This document shows positions 23,176 through 32,041 of a DNA stretch of 64,000 nt, piece after piece (within the stretch, counting starts at the first letter, position 1; each line of letters begins with the position of its first letter). The translations under genes and the position numbers were made by a program. Source of the stretch: Variovorax paradoxus (GTDB lineage Bacteria > Pseudomonadota > Gammaproteobacteria > Burkholderiales > Burkholderiaceae_C); the NCBI GenBank assembly GCA_016806145.1, contig CP063167.1:678501-742500 (forward strand), written 5' to 3'. The notes under the pieces were generated by a model. That model was not told the origin of the DNA and did no database searches. It saw nothing but the letters and a program-made list of their open reading frames with translations.

Positions 23176-25599
23176 ATGTCCAAGAAAAAAGCCACCCCTT
23201 CCATAGCCAACCTCGACGCAGCACGCGCGGCGGCACGCAACACGGACAGCGGTCCCGCCGCGCCCGCTCCCACGGCCGCGGGGAAGGACGACCTTCCCGC
23301 CCAGAAGATGATCGACGCGCAGGCGCTCGCCGCCGCCATGCCCGCCAATCCGAACAAGCCACTCGAGCATGGCCTGGCGAATGCCCAGTCTGCGCCCGTG
23401 GGTGCGACCGCCACGCCGCCATCGCGCCTGCCCACCGGCAGCACGCTCTCGGAGACCAATGCCTCGGCCAAGACCGGCGGTGCGGCGCTCGAGGGCGTGA
23501 ACGCGACCATCGATTCGCTGGACCGCGTGCGGGTCGACGCTTCGGGCCGGACGCTCACCACCAACCAGGGCGTGCCGATCGCCGACAACCAGAACTCCCT
23601 GAAGGCAGGCGCGCGCGGGCCAGCGCTGCTCGAGGACTTCATCCTGCGCGAGAAGCTCACGCACTTCGACCACGAGCGCATCCCCGAGCGCATCGTGCAT
23701 GCGCGTGGCTCGGGCGCGCACGGCTTCTTCGAAGCCTACGAGCCGCTGACGAAGTACACCCGGGCCGCGCCTTTCAAGGAAGCGGGAAAGATCACGCCGG
23801 TGTTCGTGCGCTTCTCGACCGTGGCGGGCGAACGCGGCTCCAAGGACACGGCGCGCGACGTGCGCGGCTTCGCCGTCAAGTTCTACACCGACGAAGGCAA
23901 CTGGGACCTGGTCGGCAACAACATGCCGGTCTTCTTCATCCAGGACGCGATCAAGTTCCCCGACCTCGTCCATGCCGTGAAGCCCGAGCCCCACCACCAG
24001 ATGCCGCAGGCCGCGAGCGCGCACGACACCTTCTGGGACTTCGTTTCGCTGATGCCCGAGTCGACGCACATGCTGATGTGGCAGATGTCGGACCGCGCGA
24101 TCCCGCGCAGCTACCGCATGATGCAGGGCTTCGGGGTCCACACCTTCCGCCTCGTCAACGACGCGGGCGAGTCCTTCCTCGTCAAGTTCCACTGGCAGCC
24201 CAAGCTCGGCACCCACTCGATGGTGTGGGAGGAGGCGGTGAAGATCTCGGGCGCCGACCCGGACTTCCATCGCCGCGACCTGTGGGAGGCGATCGAGGCC
24301 GGCGAATATCCCGAGTGGGAACTGGGCCTGCAGATCTTCACCGAGGAACAGGCCGAGCAGTTCAGCTTCGACATCCTCGACGCGACCAAGCTGATTCCCG
24401 AGGAGCTGGTGCCGGTGCAGATCGTCGGGCGCATGGTGCTCAATCGCAACCCCGACAACTTCTTCGCCGAGACCGAGCAGGTGGCCTTCTGCACCGCGCA
24501 CATCGTGCCCGGCCTGGATTTCACCAACGACCCGCTGCTCGCGGGCCGGATCCACTCCTACGTGGACACGCAGATCAGCCGCCTGGGCGGGCCGAACTTC
24601 CATGAGCTGCCGATCAACGCACCGATCGCTCAGGTCCACAACAACCAGCGCGACGGCATGCACCGCCAGGCCATCCACCGCGGCCGTGTCTCCTACGAGC
24701 CCAACTCGCTCGCGGGCGGTTGCCCGTTCCAGGCTGGCGCCGCGCAGGGCTTCACCAGCGTCGCCAAGCGCCTCGATGCGAAGGAGAGCGCGGACAAGGT
24801 GCGCATCAAGCCAGAGAAGTTCGCCGACCACTACACCCAGGCCAGGCTCTTCTTCGAGAGCCAGTCGGAGGTCGAGAAGGCCCACATCGGCAACGCCTTC
24901 CGTTTCGAGCTGTCGAAGGTGACGGTGCCCGCGATCCGCGAGCGCGTGGTCGCGAGCCTCGCGAATGCATCGCCCGAACTGGCGGCGCGGCTCGCGCAGG
25001 ACCTGGGCATGGCACTGCCCGCGCCCCTGCCCAAGGCACTCGAGAACCCGGCCCAGCCCGAGGTCGAGGTCTCGCCGCCGCTGTCCCTGCTGGCCCGGCC
25101 CGGCGATGGCGGCATCCGCACGCGCAAGGTCGCGATCCTGATCGCGCACGGCGTGGAAGGAGCGTCGCTGGGCAAGCTGATCAGCGCGCTGGTCGAGGCC
25201 GGTGCCGTGCCGCGCCTCGTCGCGGCACGGCTCGGAACCTACAGCGGTGCCGCGGGCGAGAGCTTCGAAGCAGACGCCACGATGGAGAACTCGCCAGGCT
25301 TCCTGTTCGATGCGCTCGTCCTGCCCGACGGGGCCGCGGCCGTGGAAGCCCTGGACGCCGACGCCCACACGCTCGAATTCCTGCGCGCCCAGTACTGGCA
25401 CTGCAAGGCGATCCTGGCCTTCGGCGCTTCGGAAGCCCTGCTGGCCGAGGCACAGATCCCGCTGGCGCTGCCCGACGGCTCTGCGGACGCCGGACTGGTC
25501 CTCGCGGACGCCGCCGATGCGGATGCGGCGATCGCGGCCTTCATCGCCGCCATGCCGGTGCGTCATTTCGAGCGGGAGAACGATCCGCCGAAGAACTGA
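23176..25599 (+). CDS. katE: Large-subunit monofunctional catalase, HPII/KatE type
   Basis: An 807-residue heme catalase that converts hydrogen peroxide to water and oxygen. A disordered Ala/Pro-rich N-terminal extension (about 1-110) precedes the catalase core. The distal His is near 174 ([12 protein letters not shown]), the distal Asn near 247 ([10 protein letters not shown]) and the proximal heme Tyr near 461 in RIHSYVDTQ. The C-terminal 150 residues ([26 protein letters not shown] onward) form the flavodoxin/DJ-1-like domain that marks the large-subunit HPII clade. The start ATG gives the expected length. In enterics this clade is a stationary-phase or general-stress enzyme; regulation here is not visible. 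Confidence 0.95.
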   Translation: MSKKKATPSIANLDAARAAARNTDSGPAAPAPTAAGKDDLPAQKMIDAQALAAAMPANPNKPLEHGLANAQSAPVGATATPPSRLPTGSTLSETNASAKTGGAALEGVNATIDSLDRVRVDASGRTLTTNQGVPIADNQNSLKAGARGPALLEDFILREKLTHFDHERIPERIVHARGSGAHGFFEAYEPLTKYTRAAPFKEAGKITPVFVRFSTVAGERGSKDTARDVRGFAVKFYTDEGNWDLVGNNMPVFFIQDAIKFPDLVHAVKPEPHHQMPQAASAHDTFWDFVSLMPESTHMLMWQMSDRAIPRSYRMMQGFGVHTFRLVNDAGESFLVKFHWQPKLGTHSMVWEEAVKISGADPDFHRRDLWEAIEAGEYPEWELGLQIFTEEQAEQFSFDILDATKLIPEELVPVQIVGRMVLNRNPDNFFAETEQVAFCTAHIVPGLDFTNDPLLAGRIHSYVDTQISRLGGPNFHELPINAPIAQVHNNQRDGMHRQAIHRGRVSYEPNSLAGGCPFQAGAAQGFTSVAKRLDAKESADKVRIKPEKFADHYTQARLFFESQSEVEKAHIGNAFRFELSKVTVPAIRERVVASLANASPELAARLAQDLGMALPAPLPKALENPAQPEVEVSPPLSLLARPGDGGIRTRKVAILIAHGVEGASLGKLISALVEAGAVPRLVAARLGTYSGAAGESFEADATMENSPGFLFDALVLPDGAAAVEALDADAHTLEFLRAQYWHCKAILAFGASEALLAEAQIPLALPDGSADAGLVLADAADADAAIAAFIAAMPVRHFERENDPPKN

Positions 25600-25669
25600 T
25601 GCGCGCTCGTCGCGGCGCGATGGCGCGCCGGTTCCTTGTCGCCTCAACGAGGCCTTTTGAAGCAGGACC

Positions 25670-26359
25670 ATGATCGGAATCGTCATTCCAGCGCACAACG
25701 AAGAGATGGTGATCGGGCCTTGCCTCGCGCATGCACGGGCCTGCGCCCGCGACGCCGCGCTCGGGGGCGAACACGTGGAGATCCTCGTGGTGGCGGACCG
25801 CTGCAGCGATGCGACGGCTTCGATCGCCGCGCGATCTGGCGCGCGCGTGCTGGAGGTCGACGCGCGCAATGTGGGGCTGGCGCGGGCCGCGGGCGCCAGC
25901 GCGCTGCTCGCGCTCGGCGCCCGCTGGCTCGCCTTCACCGATGCCGACACCCTGGTCGCCGAGGACTGGCTGTCGCAGCAGCTCGCGCTCGACGCCGAGG
26001 CGGTGTGCGGCACGGTCGAGGTCACCGACTGGACGCCCCACGGCGAGAACGCCCTCTTTCTCTCGCGGCACTTCGCCACGAGTTATCGCGATGCCGACGG
26101 GCACCGTCATGTGCATGGCGCGAACCTCGGCGTGGCCGCGCATGCCTATTTGCGTGCCGGCGGCTTCCAGGACCTTGCCTGCAGCGAGGACGTGGCCCTC
26201 GTCACCGAACTGGAGCGCACCGGCGCGAGGATCTGCTGGAGCGCGCGGCCGCGCGTTCGCACGAGCGCGAGGAAGGTGGCGCGTGCGCCGGGAGGTTTCG
26301 CCGATGCGCTGCTGAACGCGGTGGCCTCGCAGTTCCTGGGCAAGCCGGCGGTCGCCTGA
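25670..26359 (+). CDS. Family 2 glycosyltransferase
   Basis: A 229-residue cytoplasmic GT-A enzyme. It opens directly with IGIVIPAHNEEMVIGPCL and has the nucleotide-binding EILVVADRCSDAT. The metal-binding DxD appears as FTDADT near residue 90, and an acceptor/base region follows in GFQDLACSEDVALVTELE. It lacks membrane segments. The family transfers sugars from nucleotide donors to lipids, proteins or polymers; the acceptor is unknown. It lies 70 bases after katE on the same strand, with a strong hairpin immediately downstream. Confidence 0.88.
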   Translation: MIGIVIPAHNEEMVIGPCLAHARACARDAALGGEHVEILVVADRCSDATASIAARSGARVLEVDARNVGLARAAGASALLALGARWLAFTDADTLVAEDWLSQQLALDAEAVCGTVEVTDWTPHGENALFLSRHFATSYRDADGHRHVHGANLGVAAHAYLRAGGFQDLACSEDVALVTELERTGARICWSARPRVRTSARKVARAPGGFADALLNAVASQFLGKPAVA

Positions 26360-26369
26360 AGGCCACCGT

Positions 26370-26397
26370 CTGAACGGCACGCAAGCGTGCCGTTCAG
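26370..26397. terminator. Bidirectional hairpin between convergent genes
   Basis: A perfect 13-base-pair inverted repeat, CTGAACGGCACGC / GCGTGCCGTTCAG, is separated by only AA. It lies ten bases after the glycosyltransferase stop and contains the stop codon of the small minus-strand gene. Because it is symmetric it could end transcription from both sides. There is no clear T-run, so intrinsic termination is inferred from stem strength and position. Confidence 0.7.
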
Positions 26398-26660
26398 GCG
26401 GGCGTGCGTGCCTCGACCTTGTGCCTCACGCAGTACTCGAGCGCCGCCTCGAGCATCGGCCAGCTGGCGAACACGTAGACACGCTCCACCCTGTCCCAGC
26501 GCCCGCCGAATTCCTTGAGCGTCAGCGCGAGCCCCGAGAGGCTGCCCAGCACGGCCGGTTTGAATTTTCCATAGGGTTCGCAGTGTTCGGCCACTGTGCA
26601 GCCAAGCCGCGCCGCGAGGCCCTGCACGCGGTCCGTACCGCTCGGAGGAGGAAGAAGCAT
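26394..26660 (-). CDS. Hypothetical 88-residue protein
   Basis: Unrecognised. The sequence looks like a small alpha/beta protein: RVQGLAARLGCTVAEHCEPYG, then LGSLSGLALTLKEFGG, then RVYVFASWPMLEAALEYCVRHKVE. Four residues contain three Cys-bearing segments but no metal motif. No strong ribosome site is visible before ATG 26660, so the exact start is uncertain. Its stop codon sits inside the 26370-26397 hairpin. It is convergent with the glycosyltransferase gene. Confidence 0.55.
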   Translation of the reverse strand: MLLPPPSGTDRVQGLAARLGCTVAEHCEPYGKFKPAVLGSLSGLALTLKEFGGRWDRVERVYVFASWPMLEAALEYCVRHKVEARTPA

Positions 26661-26773
26661 GCGCGGATTTTCGCAAAAGCCCGGGGGCGCATGTTTCTCG
26701 TCGCATCCCCCAAACGTGGGGTTGTCAACCGCGTTGCCGGTGTTTGGGCCGCGCCGGCTACCGAAAGCTGGCC

Positions 26774-27412
26774 TCAGGATGAGGGCAGTTCGATCAGTCC
26801 CGCGAGCGGCACCGCCTCGATCCGCTCGGCGCTTGCGATCACTATCGCGCGGTCGTGCCGGCCTGCGCTGTCGGCAAGAGTGCGCCACAGGAAGCGGATC
26901 GAGTTGGCATCGAGCGCCGCGGTGGGTTCGTCGAGCAAGGTGAGTGCGCGTCCCGACGCGAGTGCCGCCGCCAGCCAGACCTTCCGCTTCGACCCGGTCG
27001 AGAGCATGTACATCGGCTTCTCGAGATGCGGCGTCAGGGAGAAGCCCTCCACGAGGGCTTGCCACCTCTGCGCATCGAAGCCTGGATCGCCCGCACTCAA
27101 CGACGCGGTGCACTGCGTCGCCGAGATGTTGTTGAACGCGTCGGTCTCCGGGTCGACGAAGAAAACGTTCCGGGCATAGGCGTCGCGGTCCTCGTCCAGA
27201 CGCACGCCGACTAGCTCCAGTCGGCCTTCGCCACGAAGGCTGCCTGCAAGCAGCCGCAGGACCGTCGACTTTCCGCTGCCGTCGCCGCCGTAAAGCTGGG
27301 TCAGACCGGCGCCGATGCGAGCGCTCCAGGCGGTCAGGAGGGCGGGCCGGCGTGGATAGGCGAAGCTCAAGTCTTCGACGACGAGGAGGGGCTCGATGGA
27401 CGCTGGGTTCAT
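26774..27412 (-). CDS. Orphan ABC-type ATPase with degenerate signature
   Basis: A 212-residue nucleotide-binding protein. Walker A is GGDGSGKST near 42 and Walker B is ALTLLDEPTAALD near 165. The ABC signature is LSTGSKRKV instead of LSGGQ, and the D-loop is present. The switch region lacks an obvious His (AIVIASAERIE). The size and altered signature resemble CcmA/heme-exporter-like and other small ATPases, but no membrane subunit is encoded next to it. It lies between an 88-residue hypothetical gene and the IclR gene, both on the same strand. ATP binding is well supported; the partner is not. Confidence 0.8.
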   Translation of the reverse strand: MNPASIEPLLVVEDLSFAYPRRPALLTAWSARIGAGLTQLYGGDGSGKSTVLRLLAGSLRGEGRLELVGVRLDEDRDAYARNVFFVDPETDAFNNISATQCTASLSAGDPGFDAQRWQALVEGFSLTPHLEKPMYMLSTGSKRKVWLAAALASGRALTLLDEPTAALDANSIRFLWRTLADSAGRHDRAIVIASAERIEAVPLAGLIELPSS

Positions 27413-27447
27413 GCCTCGACCCTACCGTAAAACCGGCGCGTGCCGCG

Positions 27448-28254
27448 CTATGGATGCCACGTCGAGACGACCGCGGGCGTCTGTGCGGTGGGACGTCCGG
27501 CCAGTGCATAGGAGAGTTCGTTCGCGGCTTTCATGATCGTCTTCGCGTGACCGATCAACTTGGCTTTGGGCAAGCGATCTGCGGGACCTGAAATGCAGAC
27601 GGAGCCGAGCAGGGCCCAACGCAGGCCGAACACCGGCGCGGAGACGGTCGCCACGTTCTTCTCGCGTTCGCCGATGGAGAAGTGATAGCCCTTCTTGCGG
27701 ATGTCCTCGTACTGCTTGCCGGGCTCCCCCGAGAACGCCAGGATCACCCGCCCCGGGGAACCCAGGTCCAGCGGAAGCATCGCGCCCATGCGCGCATGGT
27801 GGCGAATGGGTTGCGGCCCCTCCACCCGTGCGAGGCAGGTTCGCGAATTGCCTTCGCGCACATAGAAGGCGGCGCTCTCGCCCGTGGCTTGCGACAGCGC
27901 GAGCAGCATCGGCTCCACCACGTTGTTGGCATCGAAGCTCGACTGGTAGCGCGCACCGAGCCAGCCGGCCGCGGGGCCGAGTCGCCACTCGCCGTCGTCG
28001 CGCTGCACCACGTAGCCCGCGAGCGCCAGTGTCCGAAGCAGCCGCAGCGCGGTGGTCTTGTGCATGCCGCTGCGCCGGGTCAGCTCGGCCAGCGTGAGCC
28101 GCTCGTCGTGCATCCCGAAGGTGTCGAGCAGCTGCAGGGCGCGGGTCACCGCCGTCACGCCACCAGCGGCCTCGAGGTCGGCTTCGCGCGGCGCTTCGAC
28201 GACTTCAGCCGTGCGCCTGGACTTCGCTGGCCGGGTGGTCTTCGCGGTCGTCAT
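27448..28254 (-). CDS. IclR-family transcription regulator
   Basis: A 268-residue regulator. A basic, disordered start of about 30 residues precedes a winged HTH (about 34-95; VTRALQLLDTFGMHDERLTLAELTRRSGMHKTTALRLLRTL). The effector domain follows (about 110-255; RVEGPQPIRHHARMGAMLPLDLGSPGRVILAF, and GLRWALLGSVCISGP). IclR proteins usually control catabolic genes next to them and sense an aromatic or carboxylic acid. It diverges from the Bug/amidohydrolase operon, which it probably controls. Confidence 0.9.
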   Translation of the reverse strand: MTTAKTTRPAKSRRTAEVVEAPREADLEAAGGVTAVTRALQLLDTFGMHDERLTLAELTRRSGMHKTTALRLLRTLALAGYVVQRDDGEWRLGPAAGWLGARYQSSFDANNVVEPMLLALSQATGESAAFYVREGNSRTCLARVEGPQPIRHHARMGAMLPLDLGSPGRVILAFSGEPGKQYEDIRKKGYHFSIGEREKNVATVSAPVFGLRWALLGSVCISGPADRLPKAKLIGHAKTIMKAANELSYALAGRPTAQTPAVVSTWHP

Positions 28255-28284
28255 GTTGTTTCACTCCGTGGTCCATGTTGCGCC

Positions 28285-28297
28285 TGGTGGACCACCA
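28285..28297. promoter_or_regulatory. Candidate operator between IclR gene and Bug operon
   Basis: TGGTGGACCACCA is a perfect inverted repeat (TGGTGG/CCACCA around one base), 31 bases upstream of the IclR start. The same gap also holds TATGGAACGGAACG, a second candidate. Position in the divergent promoter region makes either a plausible regulator site. No other copy was noticed, so support is weak. Confidence 0.35.
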
Positions 28298-28383
28298 TTG
28301 TATGGAACGGAACGCAAATCTAAAGTCGCCGCATGGCCTGGAGCAACGCTGTCAGGCACGCATCGACCGATCAGGAGACACCC

Positions 28384-29370
28384 ATGCGCACCTCGAGCAA
28401 CAGCTCCATTTCCCGTCGGGCCGCACTCGGCCTCGCCCTCGCATTCACCGCCGTTTCGGCGGTGGCGCAGGCCTATCCCACGCGTCCCATCCGGCTCGTC
28501 GTGCCGTTCCCGCCCGGTGGCGGCACCGACATCATCGCCCGCGAGGTGGCGAACAAGGTGGCCGTCTCCGAGGGGTGGACCATCGTCATCGACAACAAGC
28601 CCGGTTCGGGCGGAAACATCGGCGTCGATGCGGCTGCGAAGGCCAGCCCGGACGGCTACACGCTGGTGCTCGGACAGACCAGCAACCTCGCGATCAATCC
28701 GTCGCTCTATGCCAAGCTGCCCTACGACCCGGTCAAGGACCTGGCCGCGGTCGGGCTCGTCGCCTCGGCGCCCCTGGTTCTCGTGGTGTCCGCCGCGTCG
28801 CCCTACAAGAAGCTCGCCGACGTGGTGTCCGCCGCCAAGGCGAAGCCGACCGCGCTGAACTACGCAAGTTCGGGCAACGGCACCGTGGCCCACCTCGCCA
28901 CCGAGCAGTTCCAGAAGGCGGCGGGCGTGCAGTTCACGCACGTTCCCTACAAGGGCGCTTCGCAGGGCCTGACCGACCTGGTGGGCGGCCAGATCCAGAT
29001 GTACATCTCCTCGATGCCGACACTGATCGCCCAGATCAGGTCCGGCCAATTGCGCGCGCTGGCGGTGACCTCGCTGCAGCGCAACCGCGACCTGCCCGAT
29101 GTGCCCACCATGGCCGAGTCCGGCTACAAGGATTTCGAAGCCGTGACGTGGTTCGGGGTTGCAGGCCCCGCCGCGATGCCGAAGGAGGCCATCACCAGGC
29201 TCAACGTGGCGTTCAACAAGGCTCTCGCCACCGCCGATGTGCAGAAGAAGCTCGCCGCCCAGGGCGCGGACGTGGTGTCCGGCCCGCCCGAGAAGTTCGC
29301 ATCGCTGATCCGCACCGACGGCGTCCGTTGGGGCGGCATCGTGAAGTCGTCCGGCGTCAAGATGGATTGA
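28384..29370 (+). CDS. Bug-family (TctC-like) periplasmic solute receptor 1
   Basis: A 328-residue periplasmic binding protein. ATG 28384 follows AGGAGACACCC. The signal peptide ends AVAQA before YPTRPIRLVVPFPPGGGTD, the family hallmark. Further hallmarks are VIDNKPGSGGNIG, SPDGYTLVLG, HVPYKGASQGLTDLVGGQIQMY and LRALAVTS. Bug proteins bind carboxylates and related compounds; some work with TctAB permeases encoded elsewhere. It is the first gene of the operon facing the IclR gene and lies seven bases before an amidohydrolase gene, hinting that the hydrolase acts on the imported compound. Confidence 0.93.
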   Translation: MRTSSNSSISRRAALGLALAFTAVSAVAQAYPTRPIRLVVPFPPGGGTDIIAREVANKVAVSEGWTIVIDNKPGSGGNIGVDAAAKASPDGYTLVLGQTSNLAINPSLYAKLPYDPVKDLAAVGLVASAPLVLVVSAASPYKKLADVVSAAKAKPTALNYASSGNGTVAHLATEQFQKAAGVQFTHVPYKGASQGLTDLVGGQIQMYISSMPTLIAQIRSGQLRALAVTSLQRNRDLPDVPTMAESGYKDFEAVTWFGVAGPAAMPKEAITRLNVAFNKALATADVQKKLAAQGADVVSGPPEKFASLIRTDGVRWGGIVKSSGVKMD

Positions 29371-29377
29371 TTTCGGC

Positions 29378-30286
29378 ATGGCCGAGCTCTTCGCTTCGGA
29401 TGCAGATGCGCCTGTCGCGCCGTTCTCGGCGGGGCGGGGCCGCACCGCCATCGACGTTCCGCCCGACGCCTGCGATTGCCATGTGCATCTGTACGGCGCG
29501 CGCTATCCGGTGGTCGAGGGCGCCAGGCTGAGGCCGCCGGAAGCCAGCGCGGAGGACTACCGTCGACTTCAGCAACGCACGGGAACGCGGCGCGTCGTGT
29601 TCGTGACGCCCTCGACCTACGGAAGCGACAACGCATCCCTGCGCGACGCACTCGCAGCCTTCGGCGCGAAGGCACGCGGCGTGGCCGTGATCGACGAGCG
29701 CACCAGCGACAGCGAACTGGAAGACCTGCATGACCGCGGCGTGCGTGGCATCCGCCTGAACCTCTCGCTGGGGGTCGTGAACTCGGCGTCGCAGATCGCG
29801 CCCCTGTCACGCCGCATCGCGCCGTTGGGCTGGCATCTGCAGCTGCTCGCCCCCGCACACGGCTGGAGCGATCTCGCCGACGTGCTCGAGGACCTGCCCG
29901 TGCCGATCGTGTTCGATCACTTCGGCCGGCTGTCGCCCTCCATGGCCGGCAGGCATCCGTCGCACGCGCTGATCCTTCGCATGCTCGAGCGCCGCCGCGC
30001 CTGGGTCAAGCTGTCCGGCGCCTACATCGTCAGCGAGCGGGGCGCGCCCGGGTATGAGGACATGGCCGTGCTTGCCCGGAGCTTTCTGGATGCCGCGCCG
30101 GATCGCGTGCTCTGGGGCAGCGACTGGCCCCATGCGTCAGCCACCGCGGGCCACCAGGCCTTGCCGGACGACGCACGACTGATGGCCTTGCTCGCCGAGT
30201 GGACCGGCAGCGCGCGGCTGTTGCATCGCGTACTGGTCGACAACCCGCGCGAACTCTACGGGTTCGACGCACCCGCAACTCCTTAG
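29378..30286 (+). CDS. Amidohydrolase-family lactonase, 2-pyrone-4,6-dicarboxylate hydrolase-like (1)
   Basis: A 302-residue TIM-barrel hydrolase. The HxH metal/substrate motif is in DCHVHLYG near 35, then VTPSTYGSDN, VRGIRLNL, VFDHFGR, WVKLSGAY and the terminal Asp in LWGSDWPHAS near 250. This layout fits the LigI-like amidohydrolase_2 branch, whose best-known member opens 2-pyrone-4,6-dicarboxylate; others hydrolyse sugar or aromatic lactones. The substrate here is unknown. Paralogs are encoded at 34987 and 43702, each also beside a Bug receptor. Confidence 0.87.
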   Translation: MAELFASDADAPVAPFSAGRGRTAIDVPPDACDCHVHLYGARYPVVEGARLRPPEASAEDYRRLQQRTGTRRVVFVTPSTYGSDNASLRDALAAFGAKARGVAVIDERTSDSELEDLHDRGVRGIRLNLSLGVVNSASQIAPLSRRIAPLGWHLQLLAPAHGWSDLADVLEDLPVPIVFDHFGRLSPSMAGRHPSHALILRMLERRRAWVKLSGAYIVSERGAPGYEDMAVLARSFLDAAPDRVLWGSDWPHASATAGHQALPDDARLMALLAEWTGSARLLHRVLVDNPRELYGFDAPATP

Positions 30287-30295
30287 GACTCTCCC

Positions 30296-31282
30296 ATGCT
30301 TCGCATTCACAGGCGCCGCTTCGGCGCCCTGGGCCTCGCCGCACTCGGCCTCGCCTCGGCTCCCGCCTTTGCGCAGGGCCAATGGCCCACCGGCAAGCCC
30401 ATCACCTGGGTCGTGCCGTATCCACCCGGTGGCACGACCGACATCCTGGGCCGCGCCATCGCGCTGCGGCTGGGCACGTCCCTGGGCGCCACGGTCATCG
30501 TGGACAACAAGGCGGGCGCCACGGGCACCATCGGCTCGGCCTTCGTGGCGCGCGCCGCACCCGACGGCTACACCCTGCTGGGCACCTCCATCGGCCCGCA
30601 GGCGATCGTGCCGAACCTGCTGCCCAGGATGCAGTACGACGCCGTCAAGGCGTTCGCGCCGGTGTCGCTCATCGGAACCATTCCGCACGTGCTGATCGTC
30701 GGCGCCAGCCAGCCATTCCGCAGCGTCGCGGACCTCGTCGCGCAAGCGAAGGCACGACCCGACGAATTGTCTTTCGCATCCGGCGGCAACGGCACGGTCC
30801 TGCAGATGCAAGGCGAGCTCCTGAGGCTGCAGACGGGGGTGAGGATGACGCACGTTCCCTACAAGGGCGACACGCCGGCCATCCAGGACGTGCTGGCGGG
30901 CCACGCGACGTTCATGTTCGCCCCGGTCGCCGCGGCGCTGCCCCATGTCCAGAGCGGCCACCTGAGGGCATTGGCCGTGACTTCGGCCGCACGCCTGAAG
31001 GCCTTGCCCGATGTGCCGACCATGGGGCAGGCCGGCTTCAAGGACTTCGTCGTGGAGCAATGGCAGGCCGTCTACGCGCCGGCCGGCACGCCCGCACCCG
31101 TGGTCCGGCGCCTGCATGACGAGGTGGTGCGCCATCTGAAGGACCCCGAGCTCGTCGCGATGGCCGACAAGCTCGGCGTCACCCTCGTCGGAAGCACGCC
31201 CGAACAGCTGGCCGACACCCAGAGATCGGACCTGGCCAAGTGGGCCAAGGTCATCAAGGACGCCGGCGTGAAGCCGGACTGA
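30296..31282 (+). CDS. Bug-family periplasmic solute receptor 2
   Basis: A 328-residue protein. The Sec signal with RRRFGALGL ends APAFA before QGQWPTGKPITWVVPYPPGGTTD. Family motifs follow: VIVDNKAGATGTIG, APDGYTLLG, HVPYKGDTPAIQDVLAG and LRALAVTSAARL. It lies nine bases after the amidohydrolase stop. Cargo unknown; dicarboxylate or keto-acid binding is a family-level expectation. Confidence 0.93.
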   Translation: MLRIHRRRFGALGLAALGLASAPAFAQGQWPTGKPITWVVPYPPGGTTDILGRAIALRLGTSLGATVIVDNKAGATGTIGSAFVARAAPDGYTLLGTSIGPQAIVPNLLPRMQYDAVKAFAPVSLIGTIPHVLIVGASQPFRSVADLVAQAKARPDELSFASGGNGTVLQMQGELLRLQTGVRMTHVPYKGDTPAIQDVLAGHATFMFAPVAAALPHVQSGHLRALAVTSAARLKALPDVPTMGQAGFKDFVVEQWQAVYAPAGTPAPVVRRLHDEVVRHLKDPELVAMADKLGVTLVGSTPEQLADTQRSDLAKWAKVIKDAGVKPD

Positions 31283-31288
31283 ACCTCG

Positions 31289-31339
31289 CTCCCCCCTCCT
31301 CTCCTTTCCTCTCCTTTCCTCTTCCTTCCTCTCCTTCCC
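31289..31339 (+). repeat. 51-base uninterrupted pyrimidine tract
   Basis: The gap between the second Bug receptor and the RraA-like gene contains only C and T for 51 bases, with CTCCTTTCCT repeated in tandem and looser CTTCCTTCCTCTCCTT copies. In the transcript it would be an unstructured C/U-rich leader. As duplex DNA it is a homopurine-homopyrimidine tract. Repetition makes length change by slippage possible. The RraA ribosome site would have to lie in the last dozen bases, where no purine-rich motif except GAAAG is seen. Confidence 0.8.
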
Positions 31340-31351
31340 GAAAGCACCTTC

Positions 31352-32041
31352 ATGTCTTCCAACCCACCCGACATCATTCGCGACTTCGAGCGCGTGCCCG
31401 CAAGCATCGTGGCGCGAGCCGCCGAGTTCCAGCCCGCCATCCTCGCCGACGTGGCCGGGCGCCGCGGCGCGCTCGACGGGCGCATCAAGGCGCTGCGCCC
31501 GCGCATGAAGCTGGCCGGCACGGCGATCACGGTGGAAGTGCGTCCTGGCGACAACCTGATGATCCACGCGGCCATGGCCATCGCGAAGCCTGGCGACGTG
31601 CTGGTGATCGACGGCAAGGGCGACCAGAGCTCGGCCCTGATGGGCACGATCATGATGACGGCCTGCAAGAAGCTCGGCATCGCCGGCGTGGTGATGGACG
31701 GGGCCTGCCGAGACAGCCTGGAGATCGACGAGATGGACTTTCCGGTCTTCAGCGTGGGCACCAACCCGAACGGACCGACCAAGAACATCGCCGGCCGCAT
31801 CGGACATCCGGTGTCCATCGGTGGCGTGACGGTGCGCTCGGGCGACTTCGTCGTCGCCGACGGCGATGGCGTGGTCGTCGTGGAGCGCGAGAAGATCGAA
31901 TCCCTGCTGCCGCTGGCGGCCAGGAAAGTGAGCGACGAAGCGGCGCGCATCGCCGCCATCAAGGAGGGCGACACCGCGGCCAAATGGCTGAACACCGCGC
32001 TGCGCACCGCGGGGGTTCTGAAAGAGGGCGAAACGCTGTGA
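31352..32041 (+). CDS. RraA/HMG-aldolase-family protein (1)
   Basis: A 229-residue member of the RraA-like class II pyruvate aldolase fold. The metal/substrate region is seen as DVLVIDGKGDQSSALMGTIM, then GIAGVVMDGACRDSLEI (the conserved GxxRD). PVFSVGTNPNGPTKN and GDFVVADGDGVVVVE follow. Characterised relatives cleave 4-carboxy-4-hydroxy-2-oxoadipate or HMG, or decarboxylate oxaloacetate; RraA itself inhibits RNase E. The setting among transport and hydroxyacid genes favours an aldolase or decarboxylase. The GTG of the next gene overlaps its stop. Confidence 0.88.
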   Translation: MSSNPPDIIRDFERVPASIVARAAEFQPAILADVAGRRGALDGRIKALRPRMKLAGTAITVEVRPGDNLMIHAAMAIAKPGDVLVIDGKGDQSSALMGTIMMTACKKLGIAGVVMDGACRDSLEIDEMDFPVFSVGTNPNGPTKNIAGRIGHPVSIGGVTVRSGDFVVADGDGVVVVEREKIESLLPLAARKVSDEAARIAAIKEGDTAAKWLNTALRTAGVLKEGETL

